Shown here: in pieces, positions 11,905 through 22,417 of the stretch
Layout: each line of letters opens with the position of its first letter
Numbering within the stretch: position 1 is the first letter of the stretch
Assembly: GCA_031308135.1 (NCBI GenBank)
Contig: JAHLJT010004567.1
Location: 129,341,356-129,405,355 of the forward strand
DNA: 64,000 nucleotides
From: Acheta domesticus
Taxonomy: Eukaryota > Arthropoda > Insecta > Orthoptera > Gryllidae
Direction of reading: 5' to 3'
Notes under the pieces: model-generated
The model's database searches: none
The model's input: only the letters and a program-made list of their open reading frames with translations
Told to the model about the DNA's origin: nothing
Program-made: the position numbers and the translations under genes

Positions 11905-12735
11905 ACACTATGTTGACGGAGACGATATTTTTTTACTTCATCATACTCTTTTAAGAAGATATTTTCCAAACACAACAACCCATGAAAGTTGGTGAAGTTT
12001 GGCATTTCTTTAGTTGCTTCTCGTGTGCATCGTTTGCAATTCAACGCCCATCGGGAGAAGATATATTTCTTACGAACTCTACAAGAGAAAATATAAACTA
12101 AATTATATTCAATTAGGAAGCTTTTTTCAAGACTCATGGAGCCCATGAACGTTTGTGGAAGATCTCCTTAGTTTTGTTGTTTCGCTCTCGCCTTCCTCAT
12201 AATTCATGTTCAATCGACAGCAGAGATATCTCTCACGAACCCCGCAACGCAGAATATAATTAAATCACACTCACTTATAAAGTAATTTTAATAGCAAATG
12301 AATGCCATGAACGTTCGTGCAACATCTCTATCCTCTAATTGGCTCTTTGCGCGCATCGGTCGCGTTTCGACGGTCATAGAGAGCAAAGATATCTTTCACG
12401 GGCCCTATACGCGGCAAAATAAACAAAATCATAATCACTTAAGAAGGGATTTAAAAACACATAAAGCCCGTGAACGTTTGGTCATTTGTTTGGTTGCTCC
12501 CTCCGGTTATCGCTCCAAATTCAAGGGCCATCGAGGGCAAAGAAATTTCTTACGAACGTTAGACGAGAGAAAGAAAACCAAATCGCACTCACTTAAGTTC
12601 TTTTCAAAGCACATGCCCCCGAACGTTTGGGGAACATCTCATTTCATTAGTTGCTTTTTACCAGCATCGCTCGCACTTGAACTTTCAGAGTTATCTGGTG
12701 CAATTACTACATGCCACAATAAAAAATATACATAC
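11905..12735 (-). repeat. Exon-tail tandem array b (about 147-165 bp units)
   Basis: Starting at the donor of the exon at 13026-12736 and running away from it, about five degenerate units repeat. Anchor words (plus strand) such as TGAACGTT(T/C)G fall near 11985, 12146, 12306, 12471 and 12618. On the minus strand each unit carries a relic of the exon end and donor. The exon reads TTTGCTAA|GTATGTATAT; the copies read GAACTTAA|GTGAGTGCGA, TTCTTAA|GTGATTATGA, TTTATAA|GTGAGTGTGA and CCTAA|TTGAATATAA. Two copies thus keep a consensus-like GTGAGT donor. Confidence 0.8.
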
Positions 12736-13026
12736 TTAGCAAATAATTTCCACAGCACATCGCTTTTGTCAAGGTGTTTCAAGAAACCTTTCAACGATGC
12801 AAGGCCGTAGAGTTTGGTGATCTGGTTGGCAGCTTCTTGGAGCGACTGAATCTGTCGGGGTTCCCCAGGGACCGTCAGGAAACCCATGAAGGTTCCCGTA
12901 AAGACATTGAGTATCACCATCCCAAAGGCGCTCAGCAGCAGGAACACGCAGTTGTTTCGACCGTCGCTCTCGCGAGTCAAAAATCCTCCGTTGATGAAAG
13001 CGTCGAACACCTCAAACAATACGTTT
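12736..13026 (-). CDS. IR gene, exon with pore loop, second membrane segment and start of lobe S2
   Basis: The acceptor is a long T/C tract (TTTTTTGTTTTTTCAG) and the donor is GCTAA|GTATGTAT. It supplies 1 nt, 96 codons and 2 nt (phase 2 on both sides). The leading A completes the AG left by the exon at 19668-19385 to give Arg. The protein runs NVLFEVFDAFINGGF (pore loop region), then a strongly hydrophobic helix FLLLSAFGMVIL ending NVFTGTFMGFLTVP, which aligns with the SYTANLAAFLT-type gate of glutamate receptors. It then enters RQIQSLQEAANQITKLYG, the beginning of the second ligand-binding lobe. The frame is fully open. The exon sits in a 13 kb span of repeat-packed introns. Basis: splice sites, phase and hydropathy seen; ion-channel role from the family. 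Confidence 0.88.
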
Positions 13027-13169
13027 CTGAAAAAACAAAAAAGGAATTTTCTTTAACAGTTGCTGTCCCATGCATCTAATGCCAGTTGAACAAAAAGGAT
13101 GTCGGAAAGGTTCTTATGGCCGTAGAAAATCTTGCTACTGAAAAAAGGTGTCTTGAATGATGTGGAGAA

Positions 13170-13539
13170 ACGAAAGCGTAATTTAAGTATGGCTTGGATA
13201 GAATACCAAAAGATCTTTGATAGTGTATCACACGATTGGATTTTGAATACTTTGGATCTACCGATTTCATTCTAGTCTATTGCGTTTTGCAAGGCTAGTG
13301 TGATATCGTGGGGTAACAGGTTACTAATACACAGCGGAAACGAAGCAGTAGAAACCAGAAATATTCAGATTAAATGGGTTATTTTTCTACGATATTCACT
13401 ATCCCATGTGCTGTTTTGTATTAGTTTGATCCCACTATCTACAGTTGTTGCAAGCTGACTTTGGTTACAAGCTCCATGGTGATGATAGCCAGTATCACAT
13501 TTGTTTTATATGGATGATCTTAAAATGTTTCCTAAGAAT
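13170..13539 (+). pseudogene. R4/Dong-like reverse transcriptase fragment, 5' part (interrupted)
   Basis: Degenerate frames encode two landmark RT motifs: MAWIEYQKIFDSVSHDW (motif A; compare MCYIDYQKAFDSVPHSW in the near-intact element on the minus strand at 36371-39175) and FYMDDLKMF (the catalytic motif C). Frameshifts separate them. The sequence breaks at 13539 where an A-rich R1 end begins, and resumes at 16985 after an 11-bp repeat of TTCCTAAGAAT. It lies in an intron of the receptor gene, in the opposite orientation to it. Confidence 0.7.
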
Positions 13540-14510
13540 TTTTTTTTACTTTCTCTCCTTACGAATACTTCGTAAGAAGAAAAAGTTATGTAATCGTGCG
13601 GCGGAAAACGGGGAATTTTCGCCCGAAAAACTTTTCTAGCAGGGGTCTGGTGAAAAAAAAGTGGATAAAACCTGTTGCTAAATTTAGAAAAAAATCCTAT
13701 CTCGTGGTGTAGTCAAAATCCATGATTGGTTGTTTCTTCATACTGCAAAATCGATTGAACGGAAAACATCCGTCTGTCCGTCTGTGGTCAACGCTAGCGC
13801 CTAAACCGTTTGGCCTATTTTCTTCAAAATTGATATTCCCCGATTGTTTTACTCTTCTCAAGGCCTCTTGAATTTTAAACCGATATTTTAGTTTTTGAGG
13901 GTACTTTACATGAAGCCCATTTTGAGATTTTCTAAGTGAAAAGAAAATGGCTCCAAATTTTTCGATTATATTTTGTTGTTGAATAGTGCGAAGAACGTTG
14001 AAGGGAATGACGTAGGTATCATTTTCGTTGATAGGCCCAACTTTTCGAAAATTGCAAAAAATTGTTTAAAAACTGCAAAATTGAAGATAGAGATTTTTGC
14101 CTCAGACAAAGTCGGTTGTACATAATTAGCACCTGAAGTAAGGTCATGAGCCCTTTTTGGAAAAACGAGTAGTTTTTGCGTAAATTGCGATTCAAATTTC
14201 AAACAAAATGTCTTAAAAAACCGCTCCAAATTTTTTCTTTAAAATTTCTGGACGTGTGTAATAAGGGGTGGTAAATATATAAAGAAACTAGTGGTGCTAT
14301 AGAATGGCACATACTTTTTCGCAGTAGTTATTTTTCAAATGCCGATCAGCGGATAAATTATTTGGAGTAAGCCGTTCACCGCTGCCTTTCTTGGTCATGT
14401 TTGAAAGATATGTTTTTCGCATGTTGACAATTACCGGCTTCCTAATGATAGAACTGATACAATAACGGTTTGACTAAAATGTAAGTAACTGCGAGAAATG
14501 TACTGGAAAT
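13450..14510 (+). repeat. Right arm of the inverted repeat, made of R1-type sequence
   Basis: Reverse-complement partner of 9860-10640. From 13540 it begins with an R1 3' end in minus orientation (hairpin with TTACGAATACTTCGTAAG, then the GGACAGACGGAC block near 13790). It continues to about 14287, where a head-to-head R1 start (ACTAGTGGTGCTATAGAATG) runs in plus orientation to about 14510. The bases 13450-13539 belong to the RT fragment that both arms share. Confidence 0.75.
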
Positions 14511-14637
14511 GTCTGTATATATTTATTCGAATTTTTAACTTTTAAAAATTTTTACTTCTCTTCTTGTATATTTGTAAAGCGTCTGTACCATCGTATCAAT
14601 TGTTTCTTAATCATGCATTTACCATTTTATAGGTCGG

Positions 14638-14862
14638 TTCTATTCTTTCATGGCTCTGTTCGACATAGGTGGTGTTGGTGTTGCGTAGTTGTATAAGTGC
14701 CGGTTTGTTGACTTTGAGTTTCGGATGTCGGGTCTCGGTACGGAAAACGGTTGCTGGTGTAATACACTTTTGCTGGTTTAGGAAGTAGTGGAATAGCAAT
14801 AAGGGCCGTATAGTAGCAGAGCGTGAAAGTATCTGCGTTGTAAGCACCACTAGTTTTATTAT
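14638..14862 (-). mobile_element. Head of the tRNA-like R1 subfamily (fragment)
   Basis: On the minus strand it starts ACTAGTGGTGCTTACAACGC and matches the first 230 bp of 8515-9420 and 41376-42282. The other strand shows the tRNA-like GTTGCGTAGTTGTATAAGTG segment. The remainder of the element is missing, being followed by other inserted DNA. Confidence 0.7.
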
Positions 14863-15012
14863 GCCAGAGCCTCAAAGATTGAAACTGGTCAGAAATGACC
14901 AACCATCAATTTACATATATTGTTAAATCTAAGTTAAAATATTATTTACATGTTCACTTAATAGTGTTGTATGTATTTAATTTACAGTATCAAAATAAAT
15001 TTATTGTCTATG

Positions 15013-16930
15013 TTAAATTAATTCAAAGGTCTTGGTCGTCTTTCGTCTCCTTCGCTGGTTATGGTTATCCAAAAGTTGAATGGCTTCTATGTTCACATGT
15101 TCATGCAGTCTCATTTCATGTTTGGCAGCAAATCTTCTAATTTCACTTGACACACAGGTAACTCCAAGATAACGATGTAGATCCCTATTTCTAATTTACT
15201 ACGGGGCATTTACAATGTTTCGCAGTACTTTGTTTTGAAAGGTTTGTATTGATTTCATATTACTTTCCTTGCTGCATCCCCAGAGTTGAACACCATAGAG
15301 CCAAATCGGTTTGAAGATTTGGTTGTAGATTAAGATTTTGTTGTGTATGGACAGTTGAGAAGCACGTCCCAAAAGCCAGTACAATTGTCTATATTTAAGA
15401 TTTAATTCATTATTTTTCTTTATTACGTGTTCCTTCCATTGCAGTTTAGTATCTAATGTCATGCCTAAGTATTTAGCAGTGTTTGCGTAAGGTACTTTAA
15501 GGCCATTTAACATGAGAGAAGGGGTGCTTTCAATTCTCTTATTTGTAAAATTTATGTGCACAGATTTTGACTCATTTAATTTGATCTTCCAAATTTCTGT
15601 CCAAGAGTGCATTTGATTACAAGCATTTTGTAATATGCCTGTGGCCTCCTGCACGTCTGGGTGCGTGACCATCAGGGCTGTATCATCAGCAAAGGTCGCC
15701 ACAATTACGTTTTCGTTTTGTGGGATATCACTCGTATACAATGAGTAGAGAACGGGCCCCAAAACACTTCCTTGCGGCACGCCTGCTCTTATCTCTTTTA
15801 GTTCTGAGTATTCTTCTTCTCCTCTGACTCCAAAGTGTCTCTCAGATTTGTAGGATTTTAACAGTGTTACATACTGTGTGGGTAATTGCTTATTTAGTTT
15901 AAAAATCAACCCCTGATGCCAGACCTTATCAAACGCCTGGGCTACATCAAGGAAGGTAGCTGAACAGACCAGTTTTTCTTCTAATGTTTCCTCTATTGTA
16001 TTGATGATTCTATGGACTTGGTCTATTGTAGAGTGTTTCTGTCTGAATCCGAACTGATGATTTGGGATCAATTTTTTTCTTTCAATTATTAGTTTTAACC
16101 GTTTGAACAGCAACTTCTCAAAGACTTTTGAAATGATGGGCAGCAAAGATATTGGCCTATAAGACGTGACTTCATTGAGCAATTTTCCTGTTTTGGGGAT
16201 CATGATGATTTCAGCAACATTCCGTATACTAGGAACATGTTTTAGTCTAAAGACTGCATTGAATAAATACAATAGCATTACTACCCCCTTACTTGGTAAC
16301 TGCTTCAGAATTTCACCCGTAATTAGATCAAAACCGGAAGCTTTTATGGCATTAATTTTAGTTCTTATCTCATTAATTAATTTTTTAGTAACAAATTCTA
16401 TTTCTTCACATTCACTATTTGTATTTTTTCAATGTTCACATCAGAATACATATCATTCGGCTGAAAAATTTCTTCAAGGTATTTTGAAAAGGTGTCTGCC
16501 TTCTGTTTACTGTCTCGTGCCCAGGAACCATTTATTTTTCGAATGGGTGGAATTTGGGTGACTGGCCTTTTGAGTCTTTTGGTTGCTTTTGATAGAGAAT
16601 AGTCAGATGTTTTATCTGCAGTAAAATTATTCATATAGGAAGCTATTGACACATCTTTCAATTTCTGAATTTCCCTCGTAAGACTTTGAGTTTTGTTATT
16701 AAGTATTGTTTTATCATGTGGATCGCGAGTCTGTTGCCATCTTCTTATAGCACGTCTTTTTTCTTTAACTAACTTCCTGATTTCTATAGGGTAGTTGTTT
16801 CCTACAGTCTTCAAGGCAATTTGTCTTGTGTTATTCCATGCCGCTTCTTGGATTGTGTACGTATATCTCTCAGCTTTCATTTCCACCTGTTGTATAGTCT
16901 TTAGCTCAGTTTCTAGATTAATATTGTTCT
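15013..16930 (-). pseudogene. Jockey-clade LINE, 5'-truncated, broken reverse transcriptase
   Basis: Two main frames on the minus strand. 16886-16398 encodes the linker between endonuclease and RT (ends SDVNIEKIQIV). 16278-15199 encodes the RT core, with FLDVAQAFDKVW at residues 109-120, the SYRPISLLPIISK fingers motif, AGVPQGSVLGP and the catalytic FADD at 196-199. A frameshift near 16420 separates them; the open sequence upstream of 16278 continues the RT fingers. At 15201-15196 two adjacent stops (TAG TAA) replace the Trp-Tyr expected after NAP in this clade, and the same frame then stays open as IRNRDLHRYLGVT to a normal stop at 15013. The endonuclease and ORF1 are absent. Dead copy; the clade is assigned from motif style. 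Confidence 0.88.
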
Positions 16931-16984
16931 CCAGTTCAATCTTTAATTAAAATTTGAATTAAAATTTAAAATTTTAAATTAAAA

Positions 16985-17640
16985 TTCCTAAGAATGAACG
17001 ATTCTCTCCCAAATGCTGTCTGTCGTGAATGACTTCAATAATAACATCTGCATGAAGTTTGGTCTTGACAAGTGTGCAAAAATCAATTTAAAAAGAGGGA
17101 AACTGACAACGTCAGAGAGCTTTGAAGTTGATACGCACACTGTGATTCAAGATCTTGAGGCAGGTAAAACTTACAAATATCTCGGCATTAAAGAATGTGA
17201 GACCATCTGGATCTACACAATAAAAGAGAATTCGCAAGGAGTATTACAGAAGAGTGAGACTGGTCCTGCAGTCCGCTCTGAATTCTAGAAATAAAATATC
17301 AGCAATTGGTAGTGTGGCGGTGCCTGTAGCCGAATACAGTTTCAGACTAGTAGACTGGACTAAGCAAGAAATTCGCATTATTAATCGAAAAACCAAAAAC
17401 TGCTTACAATGCATCTTGTTGCCCACCCTCGAGCTGATGTACATAGACTTTATGTGCCTCCTGGCAGAACGCAATAGTCGGGATGGGAAAGTGTGTAGTC
17501 AGCCATCAAGATGCCTCTAATGAGACAGGTCATAAAATCTGACAGAAGAATGGGAAACAGAGGCGTTGTTAGTGTAAGAAGAAACATTGCAAAGAAAACT
17601 ATGCAAGACACGCAAAATAACAGAGACACAAATTCTGCTA
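16985..17640 (+). pseudogene. R4/Dong-like reverse transcriptase fragment, 3' part
   Basis: Continues the fragment at 13170-13539 after the nested insertion. Frames read SQMLSVVNDFNNNICMKFGL and DKCAKINLKRGKL, then KTYKYLGIKE, then KISAIGSVAVPVAEYSF. These parallel MSFGLNKCAIIDIKKGKI, EVYKYLGMTQ and QIIAINSWAIPTLSYSF in the near-intact element at 36371-39175, so this is the RT thumb region of a related but distinct family. Several frameshifts and stops are present. At about 17640 it is cut by another R1 fragment. Confidence 0.75.
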
Positions 17641-17850
17641 AAAAAATTTGGAGCCCTTTTTTTAATTATGAAAATGTCCAACGGCTTTATGTTAAGTACG
17701 CCCTAAAATTAAAATATCGGTTTCAAATTCCAGGTGCCTCGAAATCAAACAAATTGTTTGGGGAATATCATTTTTAAAGAAAATTGGCTGAAAGGTTTAG
17801 GTGCTAGCGTTGACAACAGACGGTCATTCGGTTTTGTCTTCAGTCGATAG
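17641..17850 (+). mobile_element. R1-family fragment (3' middle part)
   Basis: Carries the family words AATTTGGAGCC, ATGTTAAGTACGCCC, AAAATATCGGTTTCAAATTC and GGTTTAGGTGCTAGCGTTGA, then stops within the start of the GGAC block (ACAGACGG). No terminal hairpin. Confidence 0.65.
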
Positions 17851-18019
17851 TTTAGTATCAAGAAGCTACAAAATATGGATTTCAGGTACATCACGAGTTA
17901 GAGGATTCAAAAGAGGAAAATTGAACAAATTGTTAGTAAGCAATTGCCAAGTTCTTGGGAAAACACTTGGTTACATTTTGAGCTCATGCGACAGTAGAGG
18001 ATACAGACACACTCGAAGG

Positions 18020-18780
18020 CGATTACTCCGGCACCTGTATCCGTGTGAAACGTAATAGCAGGACAGAGATAAAAAATATACGCTAGTTGGGTGGGTTCAA
18101 GCTTTGTTTACAGGGTGATCACCTGCGACCAATGATCTAAAGAGGCATCAATGGAAGGATTAGGATGGTGTAGAATTCAGCATTCGTCCCGAAGTTTACC
18201 CACACACTTGAGACAATTAATATAAGCAGATTTGGTGTGATTAAAATTTGTTTTAGGGGTGAGCGCCTGCGATCATTGGTCTAAAAGCGCATCAAAAGAA
18301 GTTGTATAGGATTCAGCATCCGTCCTGGAGCTTACTCACACACTAAAGATAATTAATATAAGCAGGTTTGTTGGAATTAAACATTGTTTTCGATCTGAGC
18401 ACCTGGGACAATTGGACTAAAGGCGACTGGAAGGCAGTTGTGTAGGAAGCGGTATTCGTCTAGGAGACTACTAATTCAGCAGAGATAATCAATATAAGCA
18501 GGGATGGGGGTAGAAAATGTTGTTTTGCGGGTTAATATCCGCGACTATTGGTCTAAAGGCGTTCTGAAGGGAGTGTTGGAAGAAGCCGCATTCGTCCAGG
18601 AGACTACTCACACACTACAGATTTTCACGTTGGGCAAGAATGGTGGGAATAAATATTGTTGTCAGGGTGAGTGCGTGAGTTCTTAGAGGGTAAAAGCGCC
18701 CCCGAAGGCAGAGAGTTTGGTACTCGTAGCCGTCCTGGAGCTCAATGATACTACAGAGATAATAAATACTAGCTGAACCC
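18020..18780 (-). repeat. Exon-tail tandem array a (about 134-143 bp units)
   Basis: Five main units begin near 18113, 18256, 18395, 18530 and 18664 (plus strand), each with a GGGTGAGCGCCTGCGA-like word, TTGGTCTAAAGGCG, CGTCCTGGAG(C) and AATATAAGCAGG. On the minus strand they resemble the end of the exon at 19668-19385 together with its donor. The exon reads CTGTCGCAG|GTACGC; the units read GGTCGCAG|GTGATC, GATCGCAG|GCGCTC and TGTCCCAG|GTGCTC. The word GCCTTCGCAGGCGC of the exon survives as GCCTTCGGGGGCGC in the last unit. A further, closer unit lies at 19190-19330. Confidence 0.75.
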
Positions 18781-19189
18781 GTGCGATTACATCGCACTGA
18801 AGGGAAACCTTACATTGAACACTTACAACACAATTGATAAATAGTCGCACACATGTTTGTCTTAACGGAACGCACAACAGATTTCCGCTTCCCGCCGCTT
18901 CGATTCACATGCGACAACCACGTGAGTTCTCCTGTGGCGGATGGTGTGCGCATAACCGCCATCTTGACAGGCAGCGCGCGGAGGGCACGCTAACTATCCC
19001 AGCCGCAAAGTTCAAACAACAAAAGTTTCCTAGCATTTTATTAATAACGAAAAGCTTCGTGATTTGCAATATTTAGTGACCTCCATTCCTGATATTTTTA
19101 TCTTTTTTTTTTGGTACCTCATTTGTTAAAATCCGTTCACTATGAGCCGAGTAGGAGGGACAACAAATTCACGGTTTTAACGAAAATAA
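18781..19189. other. Insertion within exon-tail array a
   Basis: About 0.4 kb without the repeat word. It starts with AGCTGAACCCGTGCGATTAC, a sequence of the kind often seen at ends of insect retroposons, and is GC-richer in the middle. It ends in a T-rich run near 19110. I infer a retroposed insertion that split the array, but the family is not identified. Confidence 0.35.
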
Positions 19190-19330
19190 TATATACGATC
19201 AGCTGGGCGTTTGGGATTGAAATTTGTTTAATGTGGAGCTTTTGCGATTTGGGAGCTGAAGGCGCCTGTGATGGCGGCGAATCTGAGTTCTGCGGCTTAC
19301 CATATGTCTTGATTTGATAGAAGTGCAAAT
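19190..19330 (-). repeat. Nearest copy of the exon a tail
   Basis: Plus-strand GGAGCTTTTGCGATTTGGG then GCTGAAGGCGCCTGTGATGG parallels the exon boundary sequence GAGCGTACCTGCGACAGAT and GAAGGGCGCCTGCGAAGGCG about 141 bp away. It also matches the array units through GGGATTGAAATTTGTTT. It therefore links the exon to the array at 18020-18780. Its donor position reads GCAAAAGCTC, so the GT is lost. Confidence 0.75.
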
Positions 19331-19384
19331 GTACGAATGAATGCTAGGGTGCGTTGTGTTTTGAATTGATGAAGAAGAGCGTAC

Positions 19385-19668
19385 CTGCGACAGATGAGGC
19401 GAAGGGCGCCTGCGAAGGCGATGAGGCTGACAGCTATCGCTGTCCACGTTGAGCCGCTGAAGGACTGCAGGATGGTCTGCTGCACCTGTGGACGTCTCTT
19501 CACCATCAGGCAATACCTAGAGGACTTGTGTGGATAGAGCCTGAACTGTGATACTCCGGTCTTTTCCCATATTGATTTAGATGCGAAATGCGCAGTTCCG
19601 TTTAGAACTGCACTCAGTGTATCGGCGACTTTCAGACACTTCCAGTTTTTGAAACGGCTCATCAGCAG
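19385..19668 (-). CDS. IR gene, exon with end of lobe S1 and first membrane segment
   Basis: The acceptor is TTTTCCTGTGTGCAG and the donor TCGCAG|GTACGC. It contributes 94 codons and 2 nt, starting in phase 0 and ending in phase 2. The protein includes KVADTLSAVLNGTAHFASK, then RLYPHKSSRYCLMVKRRP (the variable stretch with a basic P region before the channel). It then has a hydrophobic helix WTAIAVSLIAFAGALRLI, the first membrane segment. Joined to the downstream exons it gives a 349-residue C-terminal receptor half with no interruption. An exon ending in phase 0 must precede it to the right, but none was recognised between 19700 and 31800. IRs of insects sense odours, tastes, humidity or temperature in sensory dendrites; the ligand of this divergent member cannot be inferred. 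Confidence 0.85.
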
Positions 19669-19699
19669 CTGCACACAGGAAAAGCATTGATTTACATTA

Positions 19700-20254
19700 T
19701 CGAGGGCGTTTTTTTTCATTATCGTTACATTATTTATGTTATTTTGTATAATACGTTATTTTAAAATGTATCCTTAACACACTACAAAAAAAATAAAATT
19801 GAATCTTTATTTGTTCAATTAGTTATTGTAAGTACTGCAAATTTGCATTCGACAGTGCCGCCGAATGCAACGCATCGGTGATTAGACACGTGGAGCTTAA
19901 ACGACAACAATCTGCGCATTTTTATTATTAACATTTTTACTTCCGTTTCGAGAAATGTTGATAATTTATTGTAAAAATTTGAATGACTGCTGTGATGATG
20001 GTAAATGCTACTTTTGTTTTGATGGTCGTGTTAACGAATATATTTTCTTTCAGCAAAAAATGCTCTGATTTCTCCAGCAATGAACAAGTTAATTGTTCAC
20101 ACATATTTTTATTTCTTTTAATTAATCCTCCACTGTACCTTAACCAAAATTCCTCTTAAGTTATATTGCTTATTTATCTCTTGGCTCCAGGAAGAAATAA
20201 ATATGCAATGATTATTTCGTTCCCATATTGCTTTCTTGTCTTGAGAATTACTTC
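19700..20254. other. Intronic or upstream AT-rich DNA, nothing recognised
   Basis: No coding exon or known repeat is visible in this interval. Confidence 0.5.
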
Positions 20255-20257
20255 TTA

Positions 20258-20990
20258 ATAAGGTAAAGTTATGTAATCGTGCTTTGAGAAACGCCAGTAA
20301 AACTGTTATTGCTGGACCCTCCTAACGAAAAGTGGATTAAAAATGGTGCTGAATTCAGAAACAAAATCCTCTAACACGTGGTGTAGCCAGAATTCATGTT
20401 TTTTTGTGTCCTCGATACCTAAATATAGATTGACGGCAGCACGGTCTGTATGTGTCTGTTCGTCTGTGGTCAACGCTAGCGCCTAAATCGTTCCGACGAT
20501 TTTCTTTAAAATTGATATTTACAAATAGATCTGAATGAACTCAAAGCTTTCGGAATTTCAAATGAATATCATAAATTTGTAGCAAACTTTGTCTTCAGGT
20601 AGTTTAAGGGACGCTTATGAGAATAGTGCACGTCTAATTTTCGTTGAAATCGCAGATTTGTTTGAAAATTGCAACAGTCAAATAGTATTGGGCATCTTCG
20701 TACAACTCTAACATTCAAGATACAGATTTTTCCTTATTAAAATTTTTTTCTTAAAGACTGATCTCTAAATACATTTATGTTCACTTTTTCAAAAATATTA
20801 CTAGTTTTCGTGTAAGTTTGCGCAAATATAGGCATTCCAACGCTCCAAGTGTTTTCTTAAAATATTCTCCTCGTACGTAGTAAAGAACGGTAAAATATAT
20901 GGTTCGTCTCATTTTCGGTCACTTTTTGACATCTTAGAACATTTGGTGCGAAAATGAAAACGTTTCAAACAATACATTTTTATTGAAAAA
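20258..20990 (-). mobile_element. R1-family repeat, 3' part
   Basis: In minus orientation. The terminal region (GTTATGTAATCGTGC, then GTGGATTAAAAATGG) is at 20270-20345, the GGAC-rich block is reduced to TCTGTTCGTCTGTGGTCAACG near 20455, and the diverged body follows to about 20990. The terminal hairpin itself is decayed. Confidence 0.65.
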
Positions 20991-21479
20991 TTTTAATGGA
21001 AATTTATGTCTGGAATTGAATTCATTGTATAAGGTATGCAGTGTATTCACGACAATATTTGATGAGTTCTTTAGTCTCACAATATTCTTCGTAAGCAGTA
21101 TGCAATAAAGTGAAATAATTCAAATTTAATAAAAAATACGATAGCGTTGGCAAACAAATGCAATTAAATAAAAAAATATATAATTGTAACTGTTAAACAC
21201 TATAGTACTGCAATATTCTAGAAATACAAAAAAGCATTAGTTTATAGTATCGCAAACGAAGGAGAGCCATCTTTATCGCCATCTATTGCACACACAAAGG
21301 ACGCAATTTAAAATGATATAATATAAAATGTAATATGAATTTACTCATAATAAAATTAAATATGAAATTATATTCAAATTCTAACTTACGTAACATCCAA
21401 CTGCGTAGCACAATCATTCATTTTACAATCAGAAAATGCAGTGAATTGGAAGCAGGCGACATATGTTGGTCGTAAAATA

Positions 21480-22132
21480 CCCAACAAAATTTTCATATTT
21501 CCAAAAAATTAAAGAAGTCTTTATTTGAAGATCTGTTTTTGATGTACACACTTCATTCAGAGAAAATGTTTCTTCTAATTGTAGTTGTAGAGAGACTAAT
21601 TGTAGTTGTAGACAATATAGATTTTATCAATTATCGAAAAATGAGGGTTTTTAATGAGACTTGCACAATTTTCTTAAATGCCTTTAAAAGTATCCAACAA
21701 CAAAATTTAATCCAAATCGACTGAGCTGTATTTACTAAAATTTTGAAAATGTCCTAGGGGATCCACGTAATGTACCCCCCAATTTCGGTTCCAAATTGAA
21801 GGGGCCGCGACATCAGCCAGATCGATTGAGGAATTTCAGTTTTGGATAAAATCAGCTGAACGGTTTACCCGCTAGCGTTATTCACAGAAAGACGGACGGA
21901 CGTTTGGCTGTTAATCGATTTTGCACTACCAAGAACACGCAAACACAGATTGTGGCTACACGAAGAATTAGGGGATTTTATTCTAAATTTAGCATTGGCG
22001 TTTATCAATTTTTCCTTTGTTTGGGCCTAGCAATACGACTTTTCTATCGACACTTCGCCGTTTTTTTGTTGTTTTTTTTGCGCAAAATTACATAACTTTC
22101 TCTCTACAGAGGTAGCGGCTAGCGAGAAAGTA
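21480..22132 (+). mobile_element. R1-family repeat, 5'-truncated with 3' hairpin
   Basis: Contains CCTAGGGGATCCACGTAATG, GGTTTACCCGCTAGCG, an AGACGGACGGACG block and the terminal hairpin ACTTTCTCTCTACAG...GCGAGAAAGTAAAAA. Non-coding. Confidence 0.75.
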
Positions 22133-22417
22133 AAAATATTTAGCAACAGAACCAATAGCATTTGTTCAATACGCCGTAACATTGACCCCAGTTTACTACA
22201 ATCATGTGCATTAATAAAGTTACCCGAAGTAAATCGATTCAAGAGAAAACAATCTTAACAGAAGATCAACGGAAATTGGAATCAATCTTATGAATGAAAC
22301 ATTCATGTTAGAAGATTATTGGTATTGTAGAATTGGCTATTTAAAAGAGAAATACACGAAAATATCTGAATTCATGAATATTTGGAAACGATGTACTAAC
22401 CTACGTCGCATAAATAA

